Shown: positions 45,467 through 56,552 of the stretch, piece by piece
Position numbering within the stretch: position 1 is the stretch's first letter
Layout of the letters: every line of letters begins with the position of its first letter
Source: Gnetum montanum
Lineage: Eukaryota > Streptophyta > Gnetopsida > Gnetales > Gnetaceae
Assembly: GCA_015680685.1 (NCBI GenBank)
Contig: MNCI01011145.1
Span: 940,616-1,004,615 of the forward strand
DNA length: 64,000 bases
Direction of reading: 5' to 3'
The notes under the pieces: generated by a model
The model's database searches: none
What the model was told of the DNA's origin: nothing
Seen by the model: the letters and a program-made list of their open reading frames with translations, nothing else
Made by a program: the position numbers and the translations under genes

Positions 45467-47124
45467 TATGCTATCTGAAATCGTCGGTGCAAGGCTGGAA
45501 TGTTACGAGCACCAAAAGATCCATAGACAAGCATAGTCGACCCTGCCTCCGCTTGAGGGCAAGTTGGAACAGACGAAGGCAGAGTGCCTTGGATGGTCCG
45601 CACGCGGATCAAACAAGGACTTCCCCAACGTTTGCCGCTACAACACGTTGGTTTATATGTAAAAAATGCACATTAAATGTAAACCGTAAACAAGCACGAT
45701 AATGTAAACGAGCCTATAAACGTAAACTGAAAAACAAAGAACACTGTAATAAATATGTGCAAAATGTAAACTGTTTTGTATTGAAAATTGATTACAGAGT
45801 GCACCGGTCCAAATGCAGTTGTGGATTGATCACAAGGTAGCTATTTAGCCCCGATGGGTGAGGATTGTGATGGAAACTGCTGGGAATTTCTGCAGGCACA
45901 GCGTGCAGGATGTATGCCCAGCGTGTCAGGTTTTGTCTCCTTTTCCTTTCTCCCGATTTGTTTAAAATTTCCCATCCCCCTTCCGTGGAAACTTTGGGGT
46001 TTTTATACAGGTTTTGACATTACGTTCGGGTTGGGTGACACGTGGACATTGACTGGGTGCAAGATATGTTACAACTGGACAGCGTATAGCACGCCAACGT
46101 AGAGGATGCCAGCATAGAGGATGCCAGTGTAAGCGTATAGCATGCCAACGTAAGCCAAAAATGTACCCAGCGTATACACATGAAAATGCTTTATTTTAAG
46201 GACAAAAATTAATTTTTGGATGCCCAAGAGCTATTGAGAACCTTGGGGAAGGTTTTGGGGGGTCTGGACGCTCGATTCTGGCACGTTTTGACTCATTTCT
46301 GGGGCCCGAAAGTCTGTCTACGCTGGCTGCACCCCAGCGTATACGCTGGGCGTACAGGAATGGAAGACCATCATTTGGAGCCAAAAATTTGATTTTTGAG
46401 TATCCAAGAGCTATTGGGAATCTTGGGAAAGGTTCTGGGGGGTCTGGACGCTCGATTCTGGCACGTTTTGACTCATTTCTTTGGCCCGAAAGTCTGTCTA
46501 TGCTGGCTGCACCCCGGCGTATACACTGGGCGTACAGGAATGGAAGACCATCATTTGGAGCCAAAAATTTGATTTTTGAGTGTCCAAGAGCTACTGGGAA
46601 CCTTGGGGAAGGTTTTGGGGGGTCTGGACGCTCGATTCTGGCATGTTTTGACTCATTTCTGGGGCCCGAAAGTCTATCTACGCTGGCTGCACCCCGACGT
46701 ATACGCTGGGAGTACATGAATGGAAGACCATCATTTGGAGCCAAAAATTTGATTTTTGAGTGTCCAAGAGCTACTGGGAACCTTGGGGAAGGTCCTGAGA
46801 GGACTAGAAACCCCACTTTAGCATGTTTTGATGAGTTTTTGAGCCCCGGAAGTTGCTGTACGCTGGGCCTTACGCTGGGCATGTGTAGGCCAGCGTACAT
46901 GATGCATACTTAGTGAAAACCAAGTATTTTGAGCTCAAGATTTGCCACGTTTGATGCCAGATGTCATCGTAGTCTTCTGTGGATCCCAAGGAAATTTTAC
47001 TTTCTTGCTTTGACTTTGTTTAATGCTATTTTTGAGGCTTTCAAGCTTGGTCATGCTGAGGACCAACATGATTTAGCTTAATTTCTGTCTACAAGTGTTA
47101 GCCAAAATTTTTTGTGGTGTTTCA
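45467..47124 (-). repeat. El6 5' LTR (1658 bp)
   Basis: Partner of 37856-39513. The plus-strand start is TATGCTATC, where the TG has become TA. TATAAAAA on the minus strand lies at 46000-46007, downstream of the repeat units. Confidence 0.93.
46080..46905. repeat. El6 5' LTR tandem repeat, 180-bp unit with 18-bp palindrome
   Basis: Units recur every 180 bases (GGAAGACCATCATTTGGAGCC at about 46362, 46542 and 46722). The first full unit has the perfect palindrome CCCAGCGTATACGCTGGG at 46333-46350; later units carry one or two changes. The open frame of 234 codons on the minus strand here is a repeat artefact. Confidence 0.92.
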
Positions 47125-47129
47125 GACAT

Positions 47130-47638
47130 CAAGTAGATCACCCATCCTTGGAATAGGAAACTTATACCTCATTGTTATCCTATTTACTTCTCTAAAATCA
47201 ATGTACATCCTCCATTCATTACTATGCTTCTTTGGCACAAGCACTGCTAGAACTATAGAAGGTGAAATGGATTCTCTCACAAAGCCATTTGAAAGTAACT
47301 TCTCTACTTGCCTTTGCAATCTTACCCATTGATTTGATGTCATTCAATATGCTCTCTCATTTCGAATGTTAGCACCAAGGATGAAATCAATTTGGTAGTG
47401 TAGATTTTTTATTAGTGGTAATCCATCCAATTCCCCATTCAACATCTTAAAAAATTATTCCTTTAAGCCTATCATGCTTGTTGGAAGTTCTACCTACACA
47501 TCATCATGATTAGTAGCAATAGTTGACATAACAAAAAAATCAAGACTAGTTTATTCATATTTCTTAATGTAATCCCTATCTCCTAGAAGGATTAAAGAAG
47601 CATTAAGTGAGCTCTGCTACCTCACTTATTTAACTATC
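47130..47638 (-). pseudogene. El3 reverse transcriptase, N-terminal part
   Basis: Lies between El6 and El7. On the minus strand it reads ELDGLPLIKNLHYQIDFI, RLQRQVEKLLSNGFVRES, VLAVLVPKKHSNEWRMYIDF, REVNRITMRYKFPIPRMGD and stops at the El6 target site. This is the typical chromovirus start of reverse transcriptase. The next block (KIDFKTNYHQI) is found 9.3 kb away at about 37830. Confidence 0.9.
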
Positions 47639-47643
47639 ATAGG

Positions 47644-48525
47644 TGATGAGCTGTAGGTACCCTTGCACCAAACGATACGAATCACAAGCATTTGTGTACG
47701 ATGTGGTCGAGTTTTGTGGATGGGACTAGTTGTGGCATCTAGATTGTTTAGAATTGATTGTAGGATGCTATCTTCCCACTCAAACTAGTGGTAGCTTTGT
47801 CATATATGGTTTAGTCGAAAGTGAGGCATATGATAATTTATTTTATTTGGCCTTTAATACTCCTAGTTGTGAACATGATGGAAGTTGAGAATAGAAATCT
47901 AAATCTAAGTAATGATGGTAATGTAAATCTACTCTAGTCTAGAGCAATGAACATCCAATCCTAGCTTACCATACACATCTTGGGCTCATGTAACCATTAC
48001 TAGGATTACCAAGTGTTATGCTACTAGGATTACCAAATGATTACACTTAAATGCTCAACACTACTCATACTCATTCTACTTTAGTAATAAACAAGTAAAG
48101 TAAAATACTTGGAAAAATAAATGATTAGACTAAGAAAATAGTAAAAGCTATACTAAGTAAATAATAAAACTAAGTGGATGTTGTAATGATGAAAAACAAC
48201 CTCGATCTTTATTTTTGGTTATGAACTATGTCAAAGTACACTTCACTTGAATAAAGATTTTGTATAATAGCTCAACATCACATTACGGGCATTCACTCTC
48301 TATTGCTAAGTTACAAAAAAAAAATTCATAGAGTTTTGGTACTAAATAATAAAAAGGTGTCCAATACATGATAGGAGTCTCATATTTGTAGGAATTTATT
48401 ATAATTGCAACATTACATTTACAACATCGCAAAATAGATGCAACATCACATCTTCAATTTCTTAGATGTGACGTAGAATCTATGACATCGTAGATGTGAC
48501 ATCTTAGCCAAATCATGCTCTATCA
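47644..48525 (-). repeat. El7 3' LTR (882 bp)
   Basis: On the minus strand the U3 holds GATGTGACATC/GATGTCATAG words (48411-48515), a cluster different in sequence from that of El5 but in the same place. Minus strand GTCTTTGGGGTA (48526-48537) is the polypurine tract. Confidence 0.9.
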
Positions 48526-48725
48526 TACCCCAAAGACTTATTAAAAACTCATCTTCAAGTCAAAAAAATATAATTGAGCTTCCTAAACAATTGGGGAAGG
48601 TTCAAGATTATTGATTGACTCTAACTATTGATTGACTCTGAGTGTTGTAGTGGTGTGTATAAAAAATGACACAATTACATGAAAAAATAAAAAATAAAAT
48701 AAAATTTTAAGTGGCTCAATGTAGT

Positions 48726-49010
48726 TCATATTTTAGGTGGTGGTGGCTCTTCCATCAGTTTCTTCCCTTTGTTGTCAAGCTTTTGGAAAGTCTCTCCTCT
48801 TCTATCCTTGTTTTCCTTTTTCATATGTCCTCTCTACTGAGTATGGCATAAAAAATCCTTCGATTTTAACTATTGCATTGGCCTCTTTATTTCACTAGAA
48901 TTGGTACATTTTTATGAAGTTTCATTCTCCACTATTGGTTAGTGTGGCCATAATGGAGATGCTTGGAGTTGCATCTTTACAGATTCCAGGTTGTGAAGGT
49001 CCTTGTTTTG
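48726..49010 (-). pseudogene. El7 accessory frame, internally deleted remnant
   Basis: The N-terminal part NKEANAIVKIEGFFMPYS (about 48850-48910) matches RLIVKIKDILVSYW of El5 and AIVRIKDIRVSYL of El8. After about 40 further codons and a frameshift, the frame closes EEPPPPKI and stop, as in the other copies. So both ends of the accessory frame are kept and roughly 800 codons between them are lost. Function unknown. Confidence 0.55.
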
Positions 49011-49569
49011 GTATCCTCTTCTAGACCAATTGCAATTAATGAAGAGTTTAGAATTACCAAAATTTTTTTATCAATGCTTAATTATTCATAATCCTTCTTG
49101 TACTCATGGTTAGATCAAGTTATTATCATCTTATGATGCCAAAGTTAGAAAAATTTCCAAAAAAGGAACCCCTTAGGTACTATATTATGTGGTATCTTAT
49201 GACCTTATTAGTATTTTCTTACTTATTATGGTCTATAATAGTTCGTATGGTATTTTAGGAGTATTATCTAAATATTTTTGGCCTTAGTTTTATTAATTAG
49301 CCTTTATAGTATCTTCCTAATGTTAGGAACTTTTGGCTCAAATTTTCAAATTTTTGTTCATTTATATCATGCAATGCACCTCCCACAACTAAGTTGAAAG
49401 CTCTAGGATCAACAAGATTTAAGAATGTTGGAAATTAGAGCTATGAGGATGAAGTTATGGCCTTTGGAAGCTAGTGTGCAGGAGCTCTGAGAAAGAACTA
49501 CAAAAACTTCTTTTACTACAAATGAGAAAAATGAAAAATTTCACTAACTTCTACACATATATGTACTAG

Positions 49570-49650
49570 TTTTATATGTATGAAATCATAGATCATACAT
49601 CATAGTTATGATGTTGTAGGTGCCTATGACATCATAACTATGATGTCACC
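49570..49650 (-). promoter_or_regulatory. El7 internal promoter-like module with perfect palindrome
   Basis: On the minus strand a cluster of ATGACATCATAG/ATGATGT words (49585-49650), including the perfect inverted repeat TGACATCATA-AC-TATGATGTCA (49627-49648), is followed by TATAAAA (49570-49576). The same words make up the El7 LTR U3. A leader block near 49440-49500 (CCATAACTTCATC) recalls the leader of El5 and El8. Promoter role inferred. Confidence 0.5.
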
Positions 49651-50079
49651 ATTAAAAAGTTTAGATTGTTCCATGCATGTTTTGGACAATTAAAAGTTCT
49701 CAGTTGTTGGCCACTGGGTATCTTTTGGTTTAATAGCTCTTGCTCTATTTTGTGCACACAATTATTTTTCACATTTGTTGTGGACTGGTGTAATGACCGT
49801 GTTGACATTTTGGAAGGTTGGTCCAAAATTACACTCTTCTTTTTTAGTAGTAATGCATGGAATTCCTTGTGTCTCCACAATGATAGGTTCATTTGTTATG
49901 TTTTGCATTGGAGTGGTAATGGGTGTTAGCCCTTTTATAGGATTGGAAGACATTATTTTGATGAGGAAGGGTTTTTCACTTGGCTAGCCTTGTGCTAGTT
50001 TCTAGGAGCTACTAGGTCTATGAGTTTGGTGATCATGTGTGGAAACTATCCTAAAGAAAGTATGTTTTTGAGATTGTGG

Positions 50080-52087
50080 CTAAGATTTACTAGCATTATC
50101 ATTTATGTGTATGTTTGTAGCACAAGTGACATTCTTTTATTGATGTTATGGTCCCAATCCTTCCTATGTTTTTGGTGGTGACATATGGTGGAGGAAAGTA
50201 TGAGAATATTAAGGGTGTCATGAAGGATTAAAGGTTTAAGATGGTGATCCCATAGGAGATGCTGTGGATTGATGATATTTGGGAGAGTGATAGTAGTGAT
50301 TTGAGGTAAAGGAAGTAGAACCATATGGAGAAACATGTTGTTGAATAGAGTAGTCATATAGGTCTAGTTGGCAATATGGGTATTCCTGGTTTGTTGATAG
50401 CATCCCCCACAACTGTGGGTTTTGCCACTGTGAGTGATAGTAGTTTTGAGGTTGATAAGAAGTCTTGCTAGAATAGTATGGTTGGTTGTAGAGCTATCTA
50501 TAATTACCTTGTAAGTAAGGTAATTTCCTAGGCATTTACTTTTGTATGAACTTGGGATTCAAAGAAAAAGCCCCAAACTGTTGTAAATGTAACATAACTT
50601 AGTGATAGCCCTTTGGATGGTCATATTGGCAGATGTCACATCCATCATCCTTTTCTGTGGATGAGTCTATAGCCTCTTCTCCTACAGCTATTTTCCTTTT
50701 TGTTGATAAGTGTTCCTACTTGTTTCATTGTTCTTTTTCCTCTTCTTGTTTTGATCACTTGATCCTTATTGCACTATCATATCCTCTACGGTTTTCATGT
50801 AGGATGCAACTTTGTCACTTATCAACTCCCACATCTTATCTATCCTTGCTTCAAGTTTAGTGATAGACTTTTGTATTGGCAAGGTTTGTTGTGAAATCAC
50901 CTCATTAAGATATGCCCCTCTTTCCTCATCATAGATATGGACCTTCTTATTTTGAATAGTTTGATCCTATTTATATTCCTCTACATTATCTTATTTATAG
51001 AGCTCTCATTCTTCTTTTGCCACTGGCTCAACTAGCCTTTGTATATGATGGACTTTCAATTTAGATAACTAACCTTGGGCGTAAATCCCAAGGGCCTCTC
51101 TCATTTGGTTACAAATCCCATCTATGATGTGGAAAAATGTCTCTTTTTGAGAGAAGTCATGGCATGGATATCTATGTAGTAGTGAATAGTATCTATCTAA
51201 GGCCACATCTAAGGATTCATGTTTTTCTTGCCTCCATCCTTGGATATCTTTTCTCAGGTTGGACACTCTTGCATAGGTTTGGTATTTCTCATTGAATAGT
51301 TCTAGCACTATGGATCATTGATGGATTAAATCTGGTTCTAATGAGCTATACTAACTTTTAGCTCTATCAACTAGTGTTCTAAGAAAGAGCTTAAGCTTTT
51401 GCCACTTAATCTTGATGTTATGCAAGTTGCAAGCATCATGAAAGGCTTGTAAGTGATGTTGTGGATCATAGTTATAGCCTCCCAAAAATTTAGGAATGTT
51501 ATTAATATCAAGCCCTTTGATGCAATGTTCCCTTTGATGCCTGTGAGGTATTCTAATTGCCTCTATTATCTACATCATGCTCCTAGTAGCCAGGTTCATC
51601 ATCATCAGACATGTTGTGGTGATGATTTCTATTTCTGTTTGTTTGATTATGAAGATCTCTTCTATGCTCACTTTCATGATCTTGTCTATTTCTATTTCTA
51701 TCTTTATCTTGATCCCTTAGTGTATCTCTATTTCTATACCTACATTCATCCTTATTAGAACTAGATGTGGAAGAGGAAGAGGAAGATGGGGAATTGGGAG
51801 AATCACCATGGCTACTATATCTTCCCCTATGGTCCCTTGATTTATCTCTTCTAGGTTTGGAGGAGGTCTTAGGCCTTGAGGCCCTCCTTGTTTCAGGACT
51901 TACTTCATCTTCTCTAGGATTTTTTGCATTAGTTGAACATAGTATTTGAGTGTAGTAAGGATCTAAGTGCATAGGAAATTTCTACTCGTGGGTTTTTGCT
52001 CCAGTTTTCCTTAGTATAGTTCTTATTATTTTTCCTACTAGTGTTTCCATTGTATGATGCCTTATTAGTCCTATGTGAAGAAGACAT
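50080..52087 (-). pseudogene. El7 gag (decayed)
   Basis: Starts MSSSHRTNKASYNGN at 52087. An Arg/Ser/Asp-rich disordered region (51583-51900: RGRYSSHGDSPNSPSSSSSS, then RNRDTLRDQDKDRNRN) corresponds to the Ser-rich part of El1. The core has RVSNLRKDIQGW and LDRYYSLLHRYPCHDFSQKE (51160-51270). The zinc-knuckle-like CDICQYDHPKGY (50600-50640) has the same short spacing as in El1 and El5. Beyond it, 49638-49953 has a frame of 100 or so codons (GLTPITTPMQNITNEPIIV) that I do not recognise; it may be gag tail. Confidence 0.8.
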
Positions 52088-52200
52088 GGTTTTGTTTAAT
52101 AATGTGTGTGACTTAAAAATATTAATTTTTATTAAAAGATGGATCATTAATACATTTACAGTGATTGTGTACAATATGATTAATCTAGATAACTAACACC

Positions 52201-52220
52201 ATCCCTAGCAATGACACCAA
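52201..52220 (-). other. El7 primer-binding site (tRNA-Asp type)
   Basis: Minus strand TGGTGTCATTGCTAGGGATG, one base inside the 5' LTR. Confidence 0.8.
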
Positions 52221-52221
52221 T

Positions 52222-53074
52222 GATGAGCATTAGGTACCCCTACACCCAACCATACAAATCAAAAGTGTTCATGCATGATTAGGTTGAGTCCCATGGATGG
52301 GACTAGTTGTGGCATCTATATTGTTAAGCATTAATCACAGAATGTTATCTTCCCACTTGGACTAGTGGTAGCCTTATAATGTATGGTTTAGTCCAAAGTG
52401 AGGGATATGATAATTAATGTTGTTTGGCCTTTAATGGTCCTAGTTGTGAACATGATGGAAGTTGAGAATAGAAATCTAAATCTAAGTAATGATTGTAATG
52501 TAAATATACTCTAGCCTAGGATGATGAGCATCTAGTCCTAGGTTACTGTATACATTTTGGGCTTAGGTAACTGTTACAAGGATTACCAAGTGTTATGCTA
52601 CTAGGAAAACCAAGTAATAACACTACTGGATTACCAAACAATTACACTTAAATGCTTGAAACTAGTCATACTCATTCTGCATTACCAATAAAAAAGTAAT
52701 GTAAAATTATTGGAAATGTAAATAATTAAACTAAGAAAATAGTAAAAACTATGCTAAGTAAAATAATAAAACTAAGTGGATGCTGCAATGAGGAAAAGCA
52801 ATCTTGATCTTTATTTCTGATCATGAACAATGCCTAAGTACACTTCAATCGAATAAAGATTCCATAGAACTGCTCAACACCACACAATAGGCATTCACTC
52901 TATTGCTAAGTTACAAATATAAATTAACAGATTTTTGTTAGTAAATGATCGAAAGGTGTCCAATACATGGCAGGAGTCTTGTATAATTGTGACATCACAT
53001 CTACGACATTGTAGATGCAACATAGCATCTATGACATTATAGATGCAATGTCTTAGCCAATTCACACTCTATCA
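52222..53074 (-). repeat. El7 5' LTR (853 bp)
   Basis: Partner of 47644-48525. GATGTGACATC/ATCTACGACATTGTAG words lie at 52980-53060. Confidence 0.9.
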
Positions 53075-53079
53075 ATAGG

Positions 53080-53560
53080 AATCAACTCATAAATTCCATT
53101 AGGTCTACCTATAGACCATACATTTTTTGCCCCATCAAACTAAGTACCATTGTCAAAATTCCAAGGTCTTCTAAGAATTACATTAGCAAAATAAATTCGA
53201 AGTACATCATATTTCACTACATCATGATAACTCCCAATTTTAAATTTCAAAACACATTTCTCTTTTACCTCTTGAGAGTAATCCCTAGATAACCAATGTA
53301 CCTTGTAGGGTCTAGGATGAGGATTAGTTACCAAATAAAATCTATCAATTACCCTTGATGAAAGAACATTTTAATGGGCTCACTCATCAATCAAAGTATG
53401 AATCCATTCCCCACTAAGCAAACATCTAGCACCAATATGAAATAACAATTTTCTAGAAGGATGGTCTCCTATATTCACATTTTCTATGAATGCACCATAA
53501 TTTAGTTCAAAAACTTCTTTAATCTTGGGAGACTTAGAATTACCTATTTAAAGAGCTTAG
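53080..53560 (-). pseudogene. El3 protease region (decayed)
   Basis: The minus-strand frame reads LLFHIGARCLLSGEWIHTLI (active-site region, where HIGARC stands for a D-S-G-A-T-type loop), then VTNPHPRPYKVHWLSRD, KEKCVLKFKIGSYHDVVKYD and ILRRPWNFD (53140-53440). The NPHP.PY.V.WL phrase and G-R-P-W motif are typical of chromovirus proteases. Decayed by stops and ended by El7. Confidence 0.82.
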
Positions 53561-53579
53561 TTGGATGTCTCTTGTACTT

Positions 53580-54757
53580 CTATGATTTGCACATCCTTGT
53601 CCTTGGCTTTCTTAAGAAGTGGACATTGCCTTTGCTTGTGTCTCCATTCTTCACATTTGAAGCATTGAATCTTTGATGAGTTGCTGCCTTGACCCTTGCC
53701 TTGGTCATTCTTGGCTTTTCCATTCTTATCATCCTTTGGGTCTTCTTGACATGGCTGCCCTCTTTGTTTTTAGATTTAAACTTGGATCATTTCTTTGATT
53801 TTGATTCCTTGTCCTTTTCTTTAGAAGCTTGTTTGCCCCCATTCCCAAATTCTCTTAGTTTCTTTTCTACATTGGGTTTAAATCATAAGTCTCATTAAGA
53901 GTTTGTGGCTCATAGAATGAGAACTCCTATTGATAAGTCATTTTGAGACCTCCTAAAAAGATTGACGCTTGCTCTTGCTCCTCCTAGTTCACCTTAGCTT
54001 GATGGAATAGATCATAAAAGTTGATGTAGAATTTCTTTACATATTCATCATCTTGCCTTAGAAATTTCAACTTTATAATTATTTCTTACCTCTAATGAGA
54101 TTGTTAAAATTTTCTTCTTAACCTATATTTCATCAGATTCCAATCTCTAATGGGTTGGTCATTTTGTTTTTCAAAACCTTAAAATCTATTTTTCCACTAA
54201 GTAGAAGTTATATCTTGTAATTTGGATTCAATAACAAGTACCCTTAATTGGTTGGGTATCTTTTCCAACTTGAAATGCTTATCAAGTACCTTTAATAAAC
54301 TTGAGAAACCATTGGTTCCATCTACACCATTGAAAGTCTTTAGTTCTACATATGGGATCATAGTAGCATTTATAAATGCTCTAGCAAGTCTTGCTTCATC
54401 TTCATCATCAAGCTTGCCATGAGAAGAAGTTGATGTCAATGATGAAGCTTTTGGAACTCTAATATGAGGATGTAGATTTCCATCCATTGGAATCCTTGGC
54501 TAATGGGTTTTAGCTCTCTCATAGCTAGATTGTCCTTCCTCATCATCTACTCCCCCTCTGTCAAGCTAAGGAACTTCATTGTCACCATTTGAACATGAAT
54601 GCTTATCATCTCCACAAGTCTAAATATGGATGGAACCTATATTTTAGTATGCATTTGTATTGATCTCATCCAATAAAGCAATCATTAGTTGAAAGTCATA
54701 TTTCATGCTTTGCATGTCTCTATTTAGGGCTTGAAATTGTTTCTTCTTAGGTGCCAT
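53580..54757 (-). pseudogene. El3 gag with zinc knuckle (decayed)
   Basis: Starts MAPKKKQFQALNRDM at 54757. The capsid part reads VELKTFNGVDG (54320), SLLKVLDKHFKLEKIPNQLR, QDDEYVKKFYINFYDLFHQA, then a basic link and the CCHC knuckle CFKCEEWRHKQRQC (53624-53665; 2-4-4 spacing). Stops are scattered, with at least one shift. Confidence 0.85.
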
Positions 54758-54810
54758 TTAAAATTGACACAAAAAATATGCAATGAAATTCCCAAGTAAC
54801 AATCAATCTA

Positions 54811-54825
54811 GCTCTCTCATACCAA
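54811..54825 (-). other. El3 primer-binding site (tRNA-iMet type)
   Basis: Minus strand TTGGTATGAGAGAGC, three bases inside the 5' LTR and shared with El4. Confidence 0.8.
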
Positions 54826-54828
54826 TAA

Positions 54829-55770
54829 TGCTAGAGTAGGTTCACTCCTATTAATTTGACCGTTAATTCCTACTAAATCTAGATATTATAAAAAATCAAT
54901 ATGCTAGAAAAAAATAAAACTAGCTATTTTTAATTAATATGAGAAGATTACATGAGGCTTCCACAACCCACAAATATTCAAATCACTAACAACACTCAAA
55001 TGATATTATAGAGCATGAGGTTCTAAAACTACATAATGATTGTCCCTAATGCAAGGTATAATTGAATAAGATCAAACCTACACAAGCACACAAGAGATAC
55101 ACATAGATCAAATACACATACAATTTGACCATAGAGCTACATACATAATCATGCACTCTCAAACTTGTGCCTCACATCAACTTTGGATCTTTTCAAAACA
55201 TGAAACACAACATTATTTATTGGAATCAATGTTAAAAGATCTAAAAATATTTTCTTAATCTTATCCTAGATATTTCCAAATAGTTCTCTATTTTTTGATC
55301 TTTTTCCTATTGTTTCCCAATTTGGAACTACCAACTTGAAAGTTTTCCTAGTTGTATGGGTCATCTCTAGGCTTTTCAAGATGTCTCTTGCAAAAACTCA
55401 GAATTTGAGTGAGATGACTCTCTTGGAAGTGGAAGATGTCTCCTAAAGGTGTAAGATCTCCTTTAATAGTGGGCTGCCTTACCTAAGATATCTTCTAGAA
55501 TTTTGGAATGTCTCCCTTAAGATGTTTTCAACCTTGACAAGATGTCTCCTCTAGAACTGAGATGTCTCCTCAACATGTGAGACATGTACTATTAGAAGCT
55601 AGTTGTTAGTAAAGATGTCTCCTAGACATATGAAATGTCTCATGTTTCATCTTGATTCTTAGCCCAACTATCTCCTTGATCTCCAAGACATCTTTCCAAC
55701 TCTCAAAACCTACAAAAATAATCTATAGGAAAGAAAAAAATGAATTATAAGAGGTGTCCCTATACTAATT
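54829..55770 (-). repeat. El3 5' LTR (about 942 bp)
   Basis: Matches 17314-18217. It carries the GATGTCTCC cluster (55380-55690). Confidence 0.85.
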
Positions 55771-56552
55771 ATTAAGGCTAGCTCAATATTTTCTAATAAT
55801 ATTTTAAATATTTTATTTTTGAAATATTAATGTTTCATATATAAGTTTTCTATTAGTTTTCATCCCCAATTTATTAGTACTTATAGAGCTAGTTTCCTTT
55901 AGCTTCTTATACTTTATGCATATTCTAGTTTCATTGCATAACACATTTATATGCCTAAACTTTTTGCCTCAATTCCAGCTCTCCTACTTGAAATTTGATT
56001 ACTTTTGCTTTAATATCTTTAGTCTTTCCATTAGTTTCATGGCTTTTTCTACCATGATCTTTATTCTAGCAAAGTGCAACATCCATGTCTATTTCTGAAC
56101 AATCTCATAATGTTACTCTTGTGTAGAGGATTTATGATGAGTCTAGTATAAATAGTTGATTCTAGTGCACCCTAGGGATTAACTTTATATTCATCTATAA
56201 AATTGTTCCAAACTTGCTTATTTGTAGTCCACTTCATCTCTTGTGGAATCTTAATTTCTTGAAAATAAGTAGGTGCAACAACATTACAACATATGACTCT
56301 TGAATATTCTAGAATTTCTATAAGAATTTCTTATCATCAATTTTAACCTTATATGATAGTATCCTTATCATGTACTCTAAATTCTATTAATTTCTCATTA
56401 TGCCAATATGTTGTTCCTTATATATTTCCATGAAACAATCCTCTAATGTTAAATTAAAATGTAGGAATACTTTAATGTTTTAGTGAAATCCTTTGAGGTC
56501 AATTTCAGGATGCTTACATTTGGCTTTGGGTGGTCTATCATAGTATTACTAC
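55771..56552. other. AT-rich stretch between El3 and El8, not recognised
   Basis: Minus-strand fragments such as MLHFARIKIMVEKAMKLMER (about 56000-56060) and YFQEIKIPQEMKWTTNKQVW (about 56215-56275) suggest old coding DNA, but I cannot assign a family. It may be the other half of the DNA at 15866-17313, split by El3. Confidence 0.3.

Larger units (their letters stand above)
37856..47124 (-). mobile_element. El6: gag-protease-only Ty3/gypsy (Tat-like) element with long repeat-filled LTRs
   Basis: LTRs 37856-39513 and 45467-47124 (1,658 bp each) are flanked by an exact GACAT duplication (37851-37855, 47125-47129). Orientation is given by a primer site TGGCGCTAGAAGGAGGGCC on the minus strand and by gag. 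Internal order on the minus strand: leader with 20-bp tandem repeats, one gag-protease frame (44518-41060), then 1.5 kb without any reverse transcriptase, RNase H or integrase. It must rely on a partner. LTRs look about 95% identical over a 186-base sample by eye, and CpG is kept, so this is the youngest insertion here. It sits inside the reverse transcriptase of El3. Confidence 0.92.
47644..53074 (-). mobile_element. El7: gag-only relative of El1/El5, nested in El3
   Basis: LTRs 47644-48525 and 52222-53074, ends TGATGAG and CTCTATCA, exact ATAGG duplication (47639-47643, 53075-53079). The internal region is only 3.7 kb: gag, an unassigned stretch, a promoter-like module, and a shrunken accessory frame. 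Protease, reverse transcriptase, RNase H and integrase are all missing. It belongs to the El1/El5/El8 family by gag, primer site and LTR, though it is more distant. It is likely a deletion derivative that depended on relatives. Confidence 0.9.
17314..55770 (-). mobile_element. El3: chromovirus (Ty3/gypsy) split by three nested elements
   Basis: On the minus strand: 5' LTR 54829-55770, primer site, gag with zinc knuckle, protease, [El7], start of reverse transcriptase, [El6], rest of reverse transcriptase and RNase H, [El4 containing El5], integrase with C-terminal chromodomain, polypurine tract, 3' LTR 17314-18217. Removing the guests and one copy of each target duplication leaves about 6.6 kb. 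The reading order and protein motifs run on correctly across each gap, which proves the nesting. The El3 target duplication is weak (TTAAT at 17309-17313, TTAAG at 55772-55776). LTRs look roughly 80% identical by eye, so it is the oldest element of the stack. Confidence 0.9.

Noticed and set aside
46196-46900. Open frame of 234 codons on the minus strand (and 153-174-codon frames on the plus strand)
   Set aside because: It lies wholly inside the 180-bp LTR tandem repeat. The unit is a multiple of 3 and free of stops in several frames, so long frames arise on both strands without coding.
55916-56098. Small hydrophobic protein gene on the plus strand
   Set aside because: AT-rich sequence without start context or family support; minus-strand fragments in the same place look more like old coding DNA.
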